A stretch of 64,000 nt of DNA, taken from assembly GCA_944380285.1 (NCBI GenBank), contig CALWGZ010000002.1, positions 169,217 to 233,216 of the forward strand, in the 5' to 3' direction. This DNA comes from an uncultured Christensenellaceae bacterium (GTDB lineage: Bacteria; Bacillota; Clostridia; Christensenellales; UBA3700). Shown piece after piece: positions 38,329 to 48,668 of the stretch. A model generated the notes under the pieces. The model saw only the letters and a program-made list of their open reading frames with translations. It had not been told where the DNA came from and did no database searches. How positions within the stretch are numbered: the stretch's first letter is position 1; every line of letters starts with the position of its first letter. The translations under genes were made by a program, and so were the position numbers.

Positions 38329-38976
38329 TCACATGATTTCGGAGCCCTTGTAGACTCCCGTCTTTACGAAGACCGCCCACTCGCAGATGTTGACCGCGTG
38401 GTCGCCAATCCGTTCGAGATATTTTGCGATCATCATGATATATATTATTTTTTCCGCCTCTTCCGGGCGGCTCTTCAACCTTTCGCACATCTTGTCCTTG
38501 ATCGACGCGAACATCTCGTCCGAGCGGTCGTCGAGCGCGATCGTCTTTTCGGCGAGTTTGCGGTCGCCGTTGACGAATGCGTTGACCGCCGCCGTCGCCA
38601 TATCGGCGACATGCGCGAACATTGCGGACAGATCGTCATCCCTGACCGCCTCGCCGATCTTGAGAAAGACGGATGCGATGTCCGCCGCCTGATCGCCTAT
38701 GCGCTCTATGTCCGTGATCATCTTGAGCGCGCCCGTCACGTCGCGCAGATCGTTGGCGACGGGCTGATACTTGATGATGATCCTGAGCGCGCGCTGCTCG
38801 ATCTCTTTCTCGAAGCGATTGACGTTTTCGTCTCCCTCGACGATATTCTTTGCCGCCGCTGCGTCTCCCCTTTCAAGCGCGGCCTGTGCCTTACGCACCG
38901 CCCCGACGGCATACGACGCCATGCGTATCAGCTCGTCGAAAACGGACTGCAACTCCTCTCCGTATCTCTTCAACAT
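38329..38976 (-). CDS. phoU: Phosphate signalling protein PhoU
   Basis: A 215-residue PhoU, which links the Pst transporter to the PhoR kinase and represses the Pho response when phosphate is plentiful. Two three-helix repeats are seen, with the metal-binding E/D-x-x-x-D patterns (ALERGDAAAAKNIVEGDENVN near residue 40 and AEKTIALDDRSDEMFA in the second half) and the conserved ERIGDQAADIA and ERIGDHAVNICEW motifs. The ATG at 38976 has GGAGG upstream and its own promoter. It is located between pstB and phoP. Confidence 0.95.
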   Translation of the reverse strand: MLKRYGEELQSVFDELIRMASYAVGAVRKAQAALERGDAAAAKNIVEGDENVNRFEKEIEQRALRIIIKYQPVANDLRDVTGALKMITDIERIGDQAADIASVFLKIGEAVRDDDLSAMFAHVADMATAAVNAFVNGDRKLAEKTIALDDRSDEMFASIKDKMCERLKSRPEEAEKIIYIMMIAKYLERIGDHAVNICEWAVFVKTGVYKGSEIM

Positions 38977-38988
38977 GTTTCCTCCAAA

Positions 38989-39018
38989 ATTATATCATAT
39001 ATTTTGCCGTTTAGGCAA
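38989..39018 (-). promoter_or_regulatory. Internal promoter of phoU-phoP-phoR
   Basis: On the minus strand TTGCCT, an 18-base spacer and TATAAT, just before the GGAGG of phoU. It allows basal expression of the regulatory genes apart from the phosphate-controlled pst promoter. Confidence 0.6.
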
Positions 39019-39039
39019 CGATATGCCTCTGCTTGGGGC

Positions 39040-39831
39040 TCAACCGAATCTGCCCGAGATGTAATTGAGCGTCTGCTCCTTTTCGGGCGAAGCAAAGATC
39101 TTGTCTGTGGGCCCGAACTCGATCAATTCTCCGAGCAAAAAGAACGCAGTGTCGTCCGAGATGCGCGCCGCCTGTTGCATATTGTGTGTGACTATGACCA
39201 CGGTCAGCTCCTCTTTGAGCTTTTCGCAAAGCTCTTCGATCTTGCCCGTCGAGATGGGATCGAGCGCACTCGTCGGCTCGTCCATCAACAATATCTCCGG
39301 TTTGATCGCCAAGGCGCGCGCAATGCAAAGCCGCTGCTGCTGTCCGCCCGACAGCGCGAGCGCCGACTTGTGCAATTGATCCTTGAGCTCGTCCCAAAGG
39401 TTTGCCGCTTTGAGCGACGACTCTACGATGTCGCCGAGCTCCGCCTTTTTGCGCACCCCGAACGTGCGCGGCCCGTACGCGATGTTGTCGTATATGCTCA
39501 TCGGAAAGGGATTGGGGCGTTGGAATACCATCCCTACGCTCTTGCGCAAGAGCGATACGTCCGTGCGCTTGTCGTAGATGTCGACGCCGCCTATCTCTAC
39601 CTTCCCGTCTATCCTGCACCCCTCGACCAAGTCATTCATGCGATTGAGCGTTTTGAGCAGAGTCGACTTGCCGCAGCCGGACGGCCCTATCAATGCGGTG
39701 ATCGCTCCGCGCCTCATCTCGCAATTTATATTTTTGAGTGCATGGAACGCACCGTAGTGCAAGTCAAGCGACTTGACCTTGATCGCGACATCGCCCGAAA
39801 AATCGAATATGTTTTGAGTTACTTGCTTCAT
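39040..39831 (-). CDS. pstB: Phosphate ABC transporter ATPase PstB
   Basis: A 263-residue ABC ATPase powering phosphate import. Walker [20 protein letters not shown], the Q-loop region [18 protein letters not shown] (typical for PstB), the signature [13 protein letters not shown], Walker [13 protein letters not shown] and the switch His (VTHNMQQA) are present. The ATG at 39831 overlaps the permease stop codon (ATGA) with AAAGGAG upstream; longer in-frame versions belong to the antisense-rich region of the permease gene. Confidence 0.97.
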   Translation of the reverse strand: MKQVTQNIFDFSGDVAIKVKSLDLHYGAFHALKNINCEMRRGAITALIGPSGCGKSTLLKTLNRMNDLVEGCRIDGKVEIGGVDIYDKRTDVSLLRKSVGMVFQRPNPFPMSIYDNIAYGPRTFGVRKKAELGDIVESSLKAANLWDELKDQLHKSALALSGGQQQRLCIARALAIKPEILLMDEPTSALDPISTGKIEELCEKLKEELTVVIVTHNMQQAARISDDTAFFLLGELIEFGPTDKIFASPEKEQTLNYISGRFG

Positions 39832-41654
39832 TTTGACTCCTTTTGCGCCTTTTTGCCCCCTCTTTGACCCGTCGCGCCGAACGCCTTGACCGCCAACCTG
39901 CGCTTGACCAAAAACACCGCGACATTGATCAACGCCACCATGATCAGCAACACCGCCGCAGTCGCATACGCATAGTCGATATAAAGTCCTTCGCTTGCGA
40001 ACAGCCACATCATCACCGCAAAACTCGAGCCCGAATCCATCACGCTCTCCGGCTCGTACGGCACCGCTCCCGCGGTGTAGATCAACGCCGCCGACTCGCC
40101 CACTATCCTGCCTATGCTGAGTATGATCGCCGTGACTATGCCGGACAGCGCCGAAGGCAGCACGACTCGCACGGTCGTTCGCAATTTGCCCGCGCCGAGC
40201 GCCAGCGACGCCTCGCGGAGCGAATTGTCCACCGCAAGCAAGCTCTCTTCGGTCGAGCGTATCACCGTCGGCAAGATCATCAACGAAAGCGTGATGCCGC
40301 CAGCCAAGATGCTCGTCCTCATCTGCATGAGTTCGCAGAACATCAACATTCCGAAAAATCCGAATATGATGCTTGGCATGCCCGACAGCGTCTCGGTAAA
40401 CAACCTGATCACGCGAACGAGCCGACTGTCGCGCTTTGAATATTCCGCAAGAAAGATCGCCGCGCATATCCCTATCGGCAACGCGATCGCAAGCGCGATC
40501 AATATCAACAGCCCCGTCGTCACAAACGCCGGACGCAGCGTCATCCCCGCGTTGCCCGATTCGCCGAACAGCAAGTTTGCGTCGATGTGCGGCAATCCCT
40601 TGACCAAGATGAACACTATCAATGTCGCAAGCGACGCCGCGACCGCAGCCACGCACACTATACTTATGTATTTGAGCACGGTGCAACCGCTTCCGCTCTT
40701 GACAAACACGGGCGCGGAGCGCTCGCTCTTTGACACAAGTACGTTCTTCCCCTTCTTTTCACGATACTTTTTGGGTCTGCGCGCAAGTCCTATGCCGAAA
40801 TTGAGCGCGAGCACGATCACCAAAAGCACGCTGCCCGTCGCGATCAACGCCTGTCGATGCAGCCCCGTCGCATAACCCATCTCTACGACCATATTGATCG
40901 TCAATGTGCGGATGTTGGAGAAAAGCCCCTTAGGGAACTCCGGGACGTTGCCGGCAACCATCATCACCGCCATCGTCTCGCCGACCGCTCTGCCCATTCC
41001 CAAGACCAAACTCGTAATGATGCCCGACTTCGCCGCCGGCACGACCACTTTGAACATCGCCTGCTGCGGCGTCGCGCCCAGCGCAAGCGCGCCTTCTCGA
41101 TAGCTGTCGGGGACGGCGTCGAGAGCGTCCTTTGTCATGCTCGTCACCGTAGGCAAGATCATCATCCCGAGGATCAGCGACGACGCCAATATACCCTTGC
41201 CCGAGCCTGTGCTTGAAATGTCCGACAGCATCGGCACCAGCAGCGTCAACCCGAAAAATCCGTATACTATCGACGGTATCCCTGCAAGAAAATTGATCAT
41301 CCCGCCGATCACGCCCCTCAGCTTTTTGGGACAAAACGCTTTGAGACAAATCGCCGAAAACACGCCCGCCACTCCGCCGACGAGCACTGCGCCCGCGCTC
41401 ACGCAAAGCGTCCCGACGATCATCGGCAATACGCCGAAACGCTCTGACACATCCAAAAAATCTTTGGTAGGAGCCCAAAGCGTACCGAAAATGAAATTGA
41501 ACACTCCGATCTCGGACAGAGCCGGAATGCTCTCGTATAAGATGTAAAAAACTATCGCAAAGACCGCAAATACGGAGAATACGGCAGAGGCGGCGAATAC
41601 CGCCTTTGCCGCAACGTCTCCGCGCCGCTTTCCGCATTCGGAAACTTTTTTCAT
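39828..41654 (-). CDS. Fused PstC-PstA phosphate ABC permease
   Basis: A single 608-residue permease joining PstC (about residues 1-285) to PstA (about 325-608) through a basic linker ([20 protein letters not shown]). Each half has its own six-helix region and EAA-type loop: [20 protein letters not shown] in the first and [20 protein letters not shown] in the second. Both [11 protein letters not shown] and [15 protein letters not shown] motifs are present. The ATG at 41654 overlaps the pstS stop codon (TGATG); an in-frame TTG lies one codon earlier. PstC and PstA are normally separate proteins; here one gene provides the whole membrane domain. Confidence 0.95.
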   Translation of the reverse strand: MKKVSECGKRRGDVAAKAVFAASAVFSVFAVFAIVFYILYESIPALSEIGVFNFIFGTLWAPTKDFLDVSERFGVLPMIVGTLCVSAGAVLVGGVAGVFSAICLKAFCPKKLRGVIGGMINFLAGIPSIVYGFFGLTLLVPMLSDISSTGSGKGILASSLILGMMILPTVTSMTKDALDAVPDSYREGALALGATPQQAMFKVVVPAAKSGIITSLVLGMGRAVGETMAVMMVAGNVPEFPKGLFSNIRTLTINMVVEMGYATGLHRQALIATGSVLLVIVLALNFGIGLARRPKKYREKKGKNVLVSKSERSAPVFVKSGSGCTVLKYISIVCVAAVAASLATLIVFILVKGLPHIDANLLFGESGNAGMTLRPAFVTTGLLILIALAIALPIGICAAIFLAEYSKRDSRLVRVIRLFTETLSGMPSIIFGFFGMLMFCELMQMRTSILAGGITLSLMILPTVIRSTEESLLAVDNSLREASLALGAGKLRTTVRVVLPSALSGIVTAIILSIGRIVGESAALIYTAGAVPYEPESVMDSGSSFAVMMWLFASEGLYIDYAYATAAVLLIMVALINVAVFLVKRRLAVKAFGATGQRGGKKAQKESK

Positions 41655-42475
41655 CAAACGACGTACCCTTCCTCGGTCATGATCGCCTTGGCGGCGTCAC
41701 TTGCCAGCCACTCGATGAACGCCTTGACCTCGGCGGACTGCTCGACGCCTTCCTTGGTCAGGATGTTGAACGGTCTCGCAAGCGTGTATGTTCCGTTCTT
41801 GATGTTCTCCGCAGAAGCCGCGACCCCGTTGAAGGTCAAGCCCTTGACCGTGTCGTCGAGCGAGCCGAGCGAGATATATCCGATCGCGTTCTTGCTCGCG
41901 GCGATCTCCACCTTCACGTCGCCTGTGCTCCTTTGGATGGACACGCAATCGGCAAACTTGGTCAGCTCTTTGAGCTTGTCCCCTTCCGCATTCTTGATCA
42001 GGTCGTCAAACGCGTCTCTCGTTCCCGAGCCCTCCTCTCTCGAAACGGCGTTGACTATCGCCTCGATCGCTGTCCCGTTCGCGTAAAGGTCGTACACCTG
42101 CTGCGAAGTAACGTTGGAAAGTTCAACTTCGTTGTTGACGATCAACACCACTCCGTCATCGCAAATTTTGGTCGCGACAAGCCCCGTTTCGCCGTCTTTG
42201 AGAGCGCGCGAAGCCATACCGATGTCATTCTTGCCTGCAAGCGTATCCGCAATGCCCGTGCCCGAATCGCTGGACGTGACCCTGACCTTGACGCCCGGAT
42301 TTGCCTCCTCATACGCCGCGCCCAACTTTTGCATCAGCGGAGAAACCGACGAAGAACCGGAAAGTCTGATCTCCTTGTCGCCGTCGCTGCCCTTGTCGCC
42401 GCATGCCGCAAAACAGCACCCGACGCCGATCGCAACGACCAGCATTGCCATAACTATTTTCATAAGTCTTTTCAT
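41654..42475 (-). CDS. pstS: Phosphate-binding lipoprotein PstS
   Basis: A 273-residue extracytoplasmic phosphate-binding protein. A lipoprotein signal (MKRLMKIVMAM, hydrophobic run, FAAC lipobox) anchors it. Phosphate-contact motifs are GSSSVSPLMQKLG near the N-terminus, SSDSGTGIAD, and SREEGSGTRDAF in the middle. The ATG at 42475 has AAGGAG upstream; upstream in-frame codons lack a signal character. First gene of the pstS-pstCA-pstB operon under the Pho-type promoter. Confidence 0.96.
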   Translation of the reverse strand: MKRLMKIVMAMLVVAIGVGCCFAACGDKGSDGDKEIRLSGSSSVSPLMQKLGAAYEEANPGVKVRVTSSDSGTGIADTLAGKNDIGMASRALKDGETGLVATKICDDGVVLIVNNEVELSNVTSQQVYDLYANGTAIEAIVNAVSREEGSGTRDAFDDLIKNAEGDKLKELTKFADCVSIQRSTGDVKVEIAASKNAIGYISLGSLDDTVKGLTFNGVAASAENIKNGTYTLARPFNILTKEGVEQSAEVKAFIEWLASDAAKAIMTEEGYVV

Positions 42476-42508
42476 ATTTTGTCTCCTTATCCTGTTCGGA
42501 TCGCCTCT

Positions 42509-42537
42509 ATCATAACCCAAAAGGCGGTTATATCCAA
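42509..42537 (-). promoter_or_regulatory. Promoter of the pst operon
   Basis: On the minus strand TTGGAT, a 17-base spacer and TATGAT, about 35 bases before pstS. The PhoP-box repeats lie just upstream of the -35. Confidence 0.75.
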
Positions 42538-42547
42538 ACATAGGAGT

Positions 42548-42575
42548 TGCTAAGTTTTTGTAAAGTCTTTGTAAA
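42548..42575 (-). promoter_or_regulatory. PhoP-box-like direct repeats
   Basis: Three hexamers in tandem on the minus strand, TTTACA-5-TTTACA-5-TTAGCA, at exact 11-base spacing, ending ten bases upstream of the pst -35. This matches the TT(A/C/T)ACA direct repeats bound by PhoP in Bacillus. The 325-base gap 42476-42800 holds this control region, the divergent Fic promoter, and about 170 bases in which I see nothing else. Confidence 0.85.
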
Positions 42576-42743
42576 TGACATCGCATAGACGTCTCATTCC
42601 GCGGCGTCTCGACTCATCCCCCCGCTTTGTCGATCATGTTTTTGCATTCTTGGCCATGCCGACAGCGATGCTTCGTTTTGTTTTGAATTTGTCAATGTAT
42701 TGTAAACCTACACAATCAAAGCAATCAAGAAAGCGTATAAGTA

Positions 42744-42772
42744 TTGACGGCACTAAAAATCTGTGCTATAAT
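42744..42772 (+). promoter_or_regulatory. Promoter of the Fic/helicase island operon
   Basis: TTGACG, a 17-base spacer and perfect TATAAT, about 28 bases before the Fic start codon, which has GAGG upstream. Confidence 0.85.
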
Positions 42773-42800
42773 AAATATAAGGAAAATTTTGAGGTCGCGT

Positions 42801-43787
42801 ATGGATAAATATGTTCCGCCCTACGATATTACCGAAGAAATGCTGGAATTGACATCAGAAATCACGGAAGAACTTGGAAAGCTCAGCAATGTAAACGATT
42901 TGGAAAGATTGCCGCGCCTTCGCAGAGTGAACCGTATCAAATCCATTCAATCCTCGCTTGCCATTGAAAACAATACTCTCTCTTTGGAGCAAGTAACAGA
43001 TGTTCTGAACGGAAAGCGCGTTTTAGGACCGCAGGACGATATCATTGCCGTAAAGAATGCTTTCGCTGTCTATAAAATATTACCGGAACTTGATCCGTTT
43101 TCTCTGGACGATTTGAAGAAGGCTCACGGAGTGATGATGAACGGTCTTGTCAAAGGAGCGGGCGAACTGCGTACAGGCTCCGTCGGCGTCATCAATGAAC
43201 AAGGAAAGGTCATTCACGTCGCCCCACCGCATGATATGGTAAAAGGTTTGATGGAGCAACTGTTCGATTGGCTGAAAACAAGCAAAACTCAAATGCTTAT
43301 TCGTTCGAGCATATTCCACTACGAATTTGAGTTTATTCATCCCTTTATGGACGGAAACGGCAGAACGGGAAGATTATGGCAGACGGCATTGCTTGCAAAC
43401 TGGAAGCCGATATTTGAGTGGATCCCCTTTGAAAGTATCATCAAAGACAATCAGGAAGAATATTACCGCGCGATCGGGCTTTCTACGGCAGAAGGAAAAT
43501 CAAACTGCTTTATCCTGTTCATGCTCGGCGTCATCAAAAAAGCGGTTTCTGAGCTTGCAAAGGATACGCGCAACCATCAGAGCCATATCAGCAATCAGAT
43601 CAGGGCGTTGATGTCCGTCATCGAAACTTACCCCATGTCTGCGGTGGAACTTATGGAGAAACTCGGCTTGAAATCGCGCGTGACGTTCCGAAAAAATTAT
43701 ATTCAACCGGCATTGGAAGCTGGGCTCATCGCCATGACAGATCCCGACACCCCCACAAACCGCAACCAAAGATACTTTAAGGTCTGA
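42801..43787 (+). CDS. Fic/DOC-family AMP-transferase protein
   Basis: A 328-residue Fic protein, probably AMPylating a target protein. The catalytic motif HPFMDGNGRTGR is complete (near residues 179-190). An N-terminal inhibitory-helix motif of the S-x-x-x-E-N type (SLAIEN, residues about 52-57) is present, as in self-inhibited class II Fic enzymes, so no separate antitoxin is required. A C-terminal winged helix (about residues 270-328, with MSAVELMEKLGLKSRVTFRK) follows. AT-rich codon use unlike the pst genes points to transfer. Upstream of the giant helicase, apparently in the same unit. Confidence 0.93.
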   Translation: MDKYVPPYDITEEMLELTSEITEELGKLSNVNDLERLPRLRRVNRIKSIQSSLAIENNTLSLEQVTDVLNGKRVLGPQDDIIAVKNAFAVYKILPELDPFSLDDLKKAHGVMMNGLVKGAGELRTGSVGVINEQGKVIHVAPPHDMVKGLMEQLFDWLKTSKTQMLIRSSIFHYEFEFIHPFMDGNGRTGRLWQTALLANWKPIFEWIPFESIIKDNQEEYYRAIGLSTAEGKSNCFILFMLGVIKKAVSELAKDTRNHQSHISNQIRALMSVIETYPMSAVELMEKLGLKSRVTFRKNYIQPALEAGLIAMTDPDTPTNRNQRYFKV

Positions 43788-43859
43788 TTGGTCTTCATAG
43801 ACCTTGGTAGTGGTTGCGCAAAAACATGAAACGTTCAAGTTCGTGAAAGGAACCGTACA

Positions 43860-46800
43860 ATGGACAAAAAGATTATATTTATCGACAGCGAAATTAGTCT
43901 GCGCAATCATAAAATTGATGATTTGGGTGCCATCAAAGAAACTGGCGACATCTTTCATTCGACGGATATTCGCTCTTTTGTCACTTTTATTCAAGAGGGC
44001 AATTTTTTGTGCGGTCACAACATTGTCCATCACGACTTGAAATATCTTACAGAACACATTGAAGTTGATTCCTTTACAAGTATCGATACGCTCTATCTCT
44101 CTCCGTTGCTCTTTCCGAAAAAGCCGTATCATCGGCTTGTAAAAGATGATAAATTACAAAGCGATGAGCTCAATAATCCATTGAACGATGCTATTAAAGC
44201 GCGCGATTTATTTTATGAAGAAATAGAGGCGTTTCAAGGACTTCCGAACATCTTAAAGCGTATTTACTGTGCGCTTTTATATCCGTTCCCGGAGTTTCAG
44301 GGATTCTTTAAATATATCGGATACAAACCTTACCCTCTTACCGATTATCATATCCGTAATGCATTTACGGGGAAAATATGTGACCACGCTGATATCGGAA
44401 GTTTGATAAAACATTATCCCGTAGAACTTGCATATGTATTAGCATTAGTCTATTGCGACGATACAGATTCAATCACACCGCCATGGATATTGCGGAACTA
44501 TCCGAATGTGATTAACGTAAATAAGATATTGCGCCAAACATCCTGCGGAGGATGCAAATATTGCGAAGAAAAACGCGATGCAAAAAAGCAATTAAACCGT
44601 ATCTTCGGTTTTTCGGATTTCCGTACATATGACGGCGAGCCTCTGCAGCAAAAGGCGGCAGAAGCGGCATTGCACGGAGAATCTATCTTGACGATTTTCC
44701 CGACGGGCGGAGGAAAATCTATTACTTTTCAACTCCCCGCAATTATGGAGGGGGAAGCCGTTCACGGCCTTACTGTCGTCATTGTACCGTTACAATCGCT
44801 CATGAAAGATCAGGTCGATAATCTTGAAGAAAAAGGGATTGCCGACGCGGTCACAATCAACGGACTGCTCAGCCCCATAGAGCGGCAAGAAGCGGTAGAG
44901 CGAGTGCGGAGCGGAAAAGCATCTATTTTGTACATCTCTCCCGAACAGTTACGCTCTGCAACGATAGAAAACTTAATGCTTTCACGAAATGTTGTGAGGT
45001 TTGTTATTGATGAGGCACATTGCTTTTCGGCTTGGGGGCAAGACTTCCGTGTGGATTACCTTTATATCGGAGATTTTATCAAAAAGCTTCAGGAAAACAA
45101 GCAGCTTTCTGCCCCTATTCCTGTATCCTGCTTTACCGCAACGGCGAAACAAAAAGTCATCAGCGATATCAAAGATTATTTTAAGCGTAAACTTGGGCTT
45201 GACCTGAAAGTATATGCGACGGCAACCGAACGCAGTAATTTGCATTATAATGTAATTTTTGCCGAAACGGAAGACGAGAAATACAATTATTTGCGCTCGC
45301 TTATAACATCGCATAATTGTCCGACAATCGTATATGTTTCAAGAACACACCGAGCGCAAGAAATTGCTCTGCGTCTCCAAAGAGATGGCATCTCTGCCCT
45401 TCCCTTCCATGGAAAAATGGAAATGGTAGAAAAAGTCGCCAACCAAGAAAGTTTTTTGAAAAATGAGGTGCAATGTATCGTAGCTACATCTGCATTCGGA
45501 ATGGGCGTCGACAAGAAAGACGTCCGTCTTGTTGTGCATTTTGATATCTCCGACTCGCTTGAAAACTATGTGCAGGAATCGGGACGTGCAGGGCGCGATC
45601 CTTCTTTACAGGCGGATTGCTGCGTTTTGTTCAACAATGACGATCTTGACAAACACTTTATTTTGCTCAATCAAACTAAGCTGAGTATCAGCGATATACA
45701 ACAGATATGGAAGGCGATCAAAGACCTTACCAAAACGCGCCCCACCATTCAGTGTTCGGCACTGGAAATTGCTCGGCAAGCCGGTTGGGATGATACCGTC
45801 AGCGATATTGAAACCCGCGTTCGCACGGCAATATCTGCGCTTGAAACGGCAGGATATGTGAAGCGAGGCAGAAATGTCCCGCATGTCTATGCAACCGGCA
45901 TTTTGGTAAAGAATATGTCGGATGCAGTTAAAATTTTAGAAGCATCCGATCATTTTGAAGAGAATGATAAGGAAGATGCAAAACGCATTATAAAATCATT
46001 GATTTCGGCGCGAAGCATTGCGGAGGCAGGCAACGATGATGCGGAATCTCGCGTCGACTATCTCGCAGACAATCTTGGACTTGATAAGCGCGTTGTAATC
46101 CGATTGGTAAACACAATGCAGCAGGTAGGTCTTTTAGCCGATACAAAAGATATGTCGGCCTTTATACGCCGTTCCGATACAGAAAATAAAATTCGACAGA
46201 ACTTAGAACGTTTTCTTCGCTTAGAGCGCTATATCGTTGAAAAAATGCAGAAGCAAGCCGGCGATTACGATCTGAAAGCATTGAACGAACAAGCGGCAAA
46301 TGACGACATTGCCGGGGCGACCGTCAAAAATATTCGTACAATCATTTATTACTGGACGATCAAAGGATACATCAAAAAAGCGGGACACTTCACACAAAAC
46401 CGTGTTGGATTGTGCCCGTTGTATGAGGAAGATGATTTTAAGCGCAAATTGGAAAACAGAGCGGAGATCTGTAAGTTCCTGATCTCAGAATTGTTTCGTC
46501 TGAGCGAGCAAATCAAAGGGCAGTCGGAAAACATTCCTGTCACTTTTTCTCTTGTCGGATTATTGCAGGCATTTCAACAAAACGCGACGCTTATTACAAT
46601 GACAATGCCCGCACGGTTGGAAGACATTGAGGATGCACTGCTGTACCTTTCTAAAATTGGCGCGGTTGTACTGCAAGGCGGATTTCTTGTCACATATAAC
46701 GGTATGGAGATAACCCGCTTGGTTCTTGACAATAAAATCAAATATAAGGCGGAAGATTATCGGCAGTTGAATGAATTCTATCAACAAAAGATCCAACAGA

Positions 46801-48668
46801 TCCATATCGTTGGCGAATATGCCAATCTTATGGTAAAAGATTACAAAGCCGCGCTGCAATTTGTGTCCGATTACTTCTATATGGAATATAAGCATTTTAT
46901 CGCAAAATATTTTAAGGGGAAAAGAGCTTCGGATATTGAAAGAAATATAACGTCGCAAAAATATCATAAACTATTTGATACGCTTTCCGAAAAGCAGCTT
47001 AATATCATACAAGACAATCACTCAAAATATATTGTGGTCGCCGCTGGTCCCGGAAGCGGAAAAACACGCGTTTTGGTTCATAAGCTTGCAGCGCTTCTTA
47101 CCTTGGAAGAAGTCAAACATGAACAGCTTTTAATGGCAACCTTTTCCCGTGCGGCGGCAACGGAGTTTAAGCTGCGGTTAATGCAGCTGACAGGCAATGC
47201 AACCTATTTTGTCGATATCCGTACATTTCATTCATACTGTTTCGATTTACTCGGTAGACCGGGAAATGCACAAGATTCTGACACCGTCGTTCATGACGCT
47301 GCCGAAATGATCCGCCTGGGTGAAGTCGAGCAAGGACGTATAGCAAAAGCAGTTGTCGTTATCGACGAAGCGCAGGATATGAGCAAAGATGACTTTGCGT
47401 TGATCGAAGCGCTGATACATCAAAACGAAGATATGCGCGTGATTGCCGTCGGAGACGATGACCAGAATATTTTTGCATTTCGCGGCTCTAATTCCGCATA
47501 CATGAAAAAATTGATCACTGATTATGGCGCAACGCAGTATGACCTTCTTGAGAATTATCGCAGCAGACAGAATATTGTCCGCTTTTCCAATGATTTTGTC
47601 AAAAAGATAACAGGGCGTTTGAAGAATGAAGAAAATATCGCCGTTCGGCAGGAAGCAGGTATCGTAAGCCTTACAAAATATCGCTCCCGCAACATGGAGA
47701 TTCCTCTTGCCCAGCAGGTATTGAAACATAAAGCAATCGGCAGTATCGGTATTCTTACAAACACAAATGAAGAGGCTATGCGCATTGTAAGGCTTTTGAG
47801 AAAACATAATCGCCGAGCACGTCTCATTCAATCGCTCGACGGTTTTCACCTTACCGACCTTGCAGAAGTACGATGCTTTTTAAATGAAATATGTCAAAAT
47901 GCGATTACGCCTTTGATTTCGGACGAAGTCTGGAAAAATGCAAAAAATATATTAAAGGAACAATATGCCGGTAGCAATTGTTTGGAACAATGCTTGCGCG
48001 CATTAAAACAATTTGAAAAAGTAAACACACGGAAAAAATATCAGACAGACTTGTTTGAATTTTTTTCCGAATCAAAATTTGAAGATTTCTACGAAGAAAA
48101 TGACGATTGTATAACCGTTTCAACGATCCACAAGGCAAAAGGTCGTGAATTTGACAATGTCTATTTGTTGCTGAGCGATGCATATCCAATCAATGACGAA
48201 GAGAAACGAAAGATCTATGTAGGCTTGACGCGTGCGAAAAATCAGTTACATCTCCATTGCAATTTTTCCTTGTTCGATGATATGAATTTAGATTATGTAG
48301 ATGTTCAACATAATGATATTGATTACGATGAGCCGAATGAAATTGACCTCATGCTGACGCATAGGGACGTTTATTTGGATTTTTTCAAAGACAAACAGAA
48401 GACCATCAACCGCTTAAAGAGTGGCACTGAATTACTTTGGCGTGACGGATATTTTTATGTAAGTCAAAATGGGCATGATTTGCTCGTCGGAAAAATTTCT
48501 TCTATCATGAAAAATAAACTTTCTACCTTTGCGGAAAAAGGTTACAGCGTAGAGCAAGCCCATGTACAATTTTGCGTATATTGGAAAGGGAAAGAAGATG
48601 AAAAGGAAACTATGATTTTTCTGCCTGAACTACACCTTGTCAGAAACGGCAAAACAGAAATATCATGA
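43860..48668 (+). CDS. Giant exonuclease-RecQ-UvrD fusion helicase
   Basis: A 1602-residue three-module protein. Residues 1-110 are a DEDD-type 3'-5' exonuclease: Exo I FIDSEIS, Exo II CGHNIVHHD, and Exo III in the stretch YHRLVKDDK with NNPLNDAIKARD. After a CGGCKYCEE cysteine pair comes a RecQ helicase (P-loop FPTGGGKS near residue 280, DEAH near 383, ATSAFGMGVDKKDV, QESGRAGRD). A UvrD/PcrA-like superfamily I helicase follows (P-loop AAGPGSGKTR near 1060, VIDEAQD, GDDDQNIFAFRGS, TIHKAKGREFDN near 1420, YVGLTRAK near 1450). The ATG at 43860 has AAAGGA nine bases upstream. Low GC, next to Fic and a tRNA. Likely a repair or defence enzyme; function unproven. Confidence 0.92.
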   Translation: MDKKIIFIDSEISLRNHKIDDLGAIKETGDIFHSTDIRSFVTFIQEGNFLCGHNIVHHDLKYLTEHIEVDSFTSIDTLYLSPLLFPKKPYHRLVKDDKLQSDELNNPLNDAIKARDLFYEEIEAFQGLPNILKRIYCALLYPFPEFQGFFKYIGYKPYPLTDYHIRNAFTGKICDHADIGSLIKHYPVELAYVLALVYCDDTDSITPPWILRNYPNVINVNKILRQTSCGGCKYCEEKRDAKKQLNRIFGFSDFRTYDGEPLQQKAAEAALHGESILTIFPTGGGKSITFQLPAIMEGEAVHGLTVVIVPLQSLMKDQVDNLEEKGIADAVTINGLLSPIERQEAVERVRSGKASILYISPEQLRSATIENLMLSRNVVRFVIDEAHCFSAWGQDFRVDYLYIGDFIKKLQENKQLSAPIPVSCFTATAKQKVISDIKDYFKRKLGLDLKVYATATERSNLHYNVIFAETEDEKYNYLRSLITSHNCPTIVYVSRTHRAQEIALRLQRDGISALPFHGKMEMVEKVANQESFLKNEVQCIVATSAFGMGVDKKDVRLVVHFDISDSLENYVQESGRAGRDPSLQADCCVLFNNDDLDKHFILLNQTKLSISDIQQIWKAIKDLTKTRPTIQCSALEIARQAGWDDTVSDIETRVRTAISALETAGYVKRGRNVPHVYATGILVKNMSDAVKILEASDHFEENDKEDAKRIIKSLISARSIAEAGNDDAESRVDYLADNLGLDKRVVIRLVNTMQQVGLLADTKDMSAFIRRSDTENKIRQNLERFLRLERYIVEKMQKQAGDYDLKALNEQAANDDIAGATVKNIRTIIYYWTIKGYIKKAGHFTQNRVGLCPLYEEDDFKRKLENRAEICKFLISELFRLSEQIKGQSENIPVTFSLVGLLQAFQQNATLITMTMPARLEDIEDALLYLSKIGAVVLQGGFLVTYNGMEITRLVLDNKIKYKAEDYRQLNEFYQQKIQQIHIVGEYANLMVKDYKAALQFVSDYFYMEYKHFIAKYFKGKRASDIERNITSQKYHKLFDTLSEKQLNIIQDNHSKYIVVAAGPGSGKTRVLVHKLAALLTLEEVKHEQLLMATFSRAAATEFKLRLMQLTGNATYFVDIRTFHSYCFDLLGRPGNAQDSDTVVHDAAEMIRLGEVEQGRIAKAVVVIDEAQDMSKDDFALIEALIHQNEDMRVIAVGDDDQNIFAFRGSNSAYMKKLITDYGATQYDLLENYRSRQNIVRFSNDFVKKITGRLKNEENIAVRQEAGIVSLTKYRSRNMEIPLAQQVLKHKAIGSIGILTNTNEEAMRIVRLLRKHNRRARLIQSLDGFHLTDLAEVRCFLNEICQNAITPLISDEVWKNAKNILKEQYAGSNCLEQCLRALKQFEKVNTRKKYQTDLFEFFSESKFEDFYEENDDCITVSTIHKAKGREFDNVYLLLSDAYPINDEEKRKIYVGLTRAKNQLHLHCNFSLFDDMNLDYVDVQHNDIDYDEPNEIDLMLTHRDVYLDFFKDKQKTINRLKSGTELLWRDGYFYVSQNGHDLLVGKISSIMKNKLSTFAEKGYSVEQAHVQFCVYWKGKEDEKETMIFLPELHLVRNGKTEIS

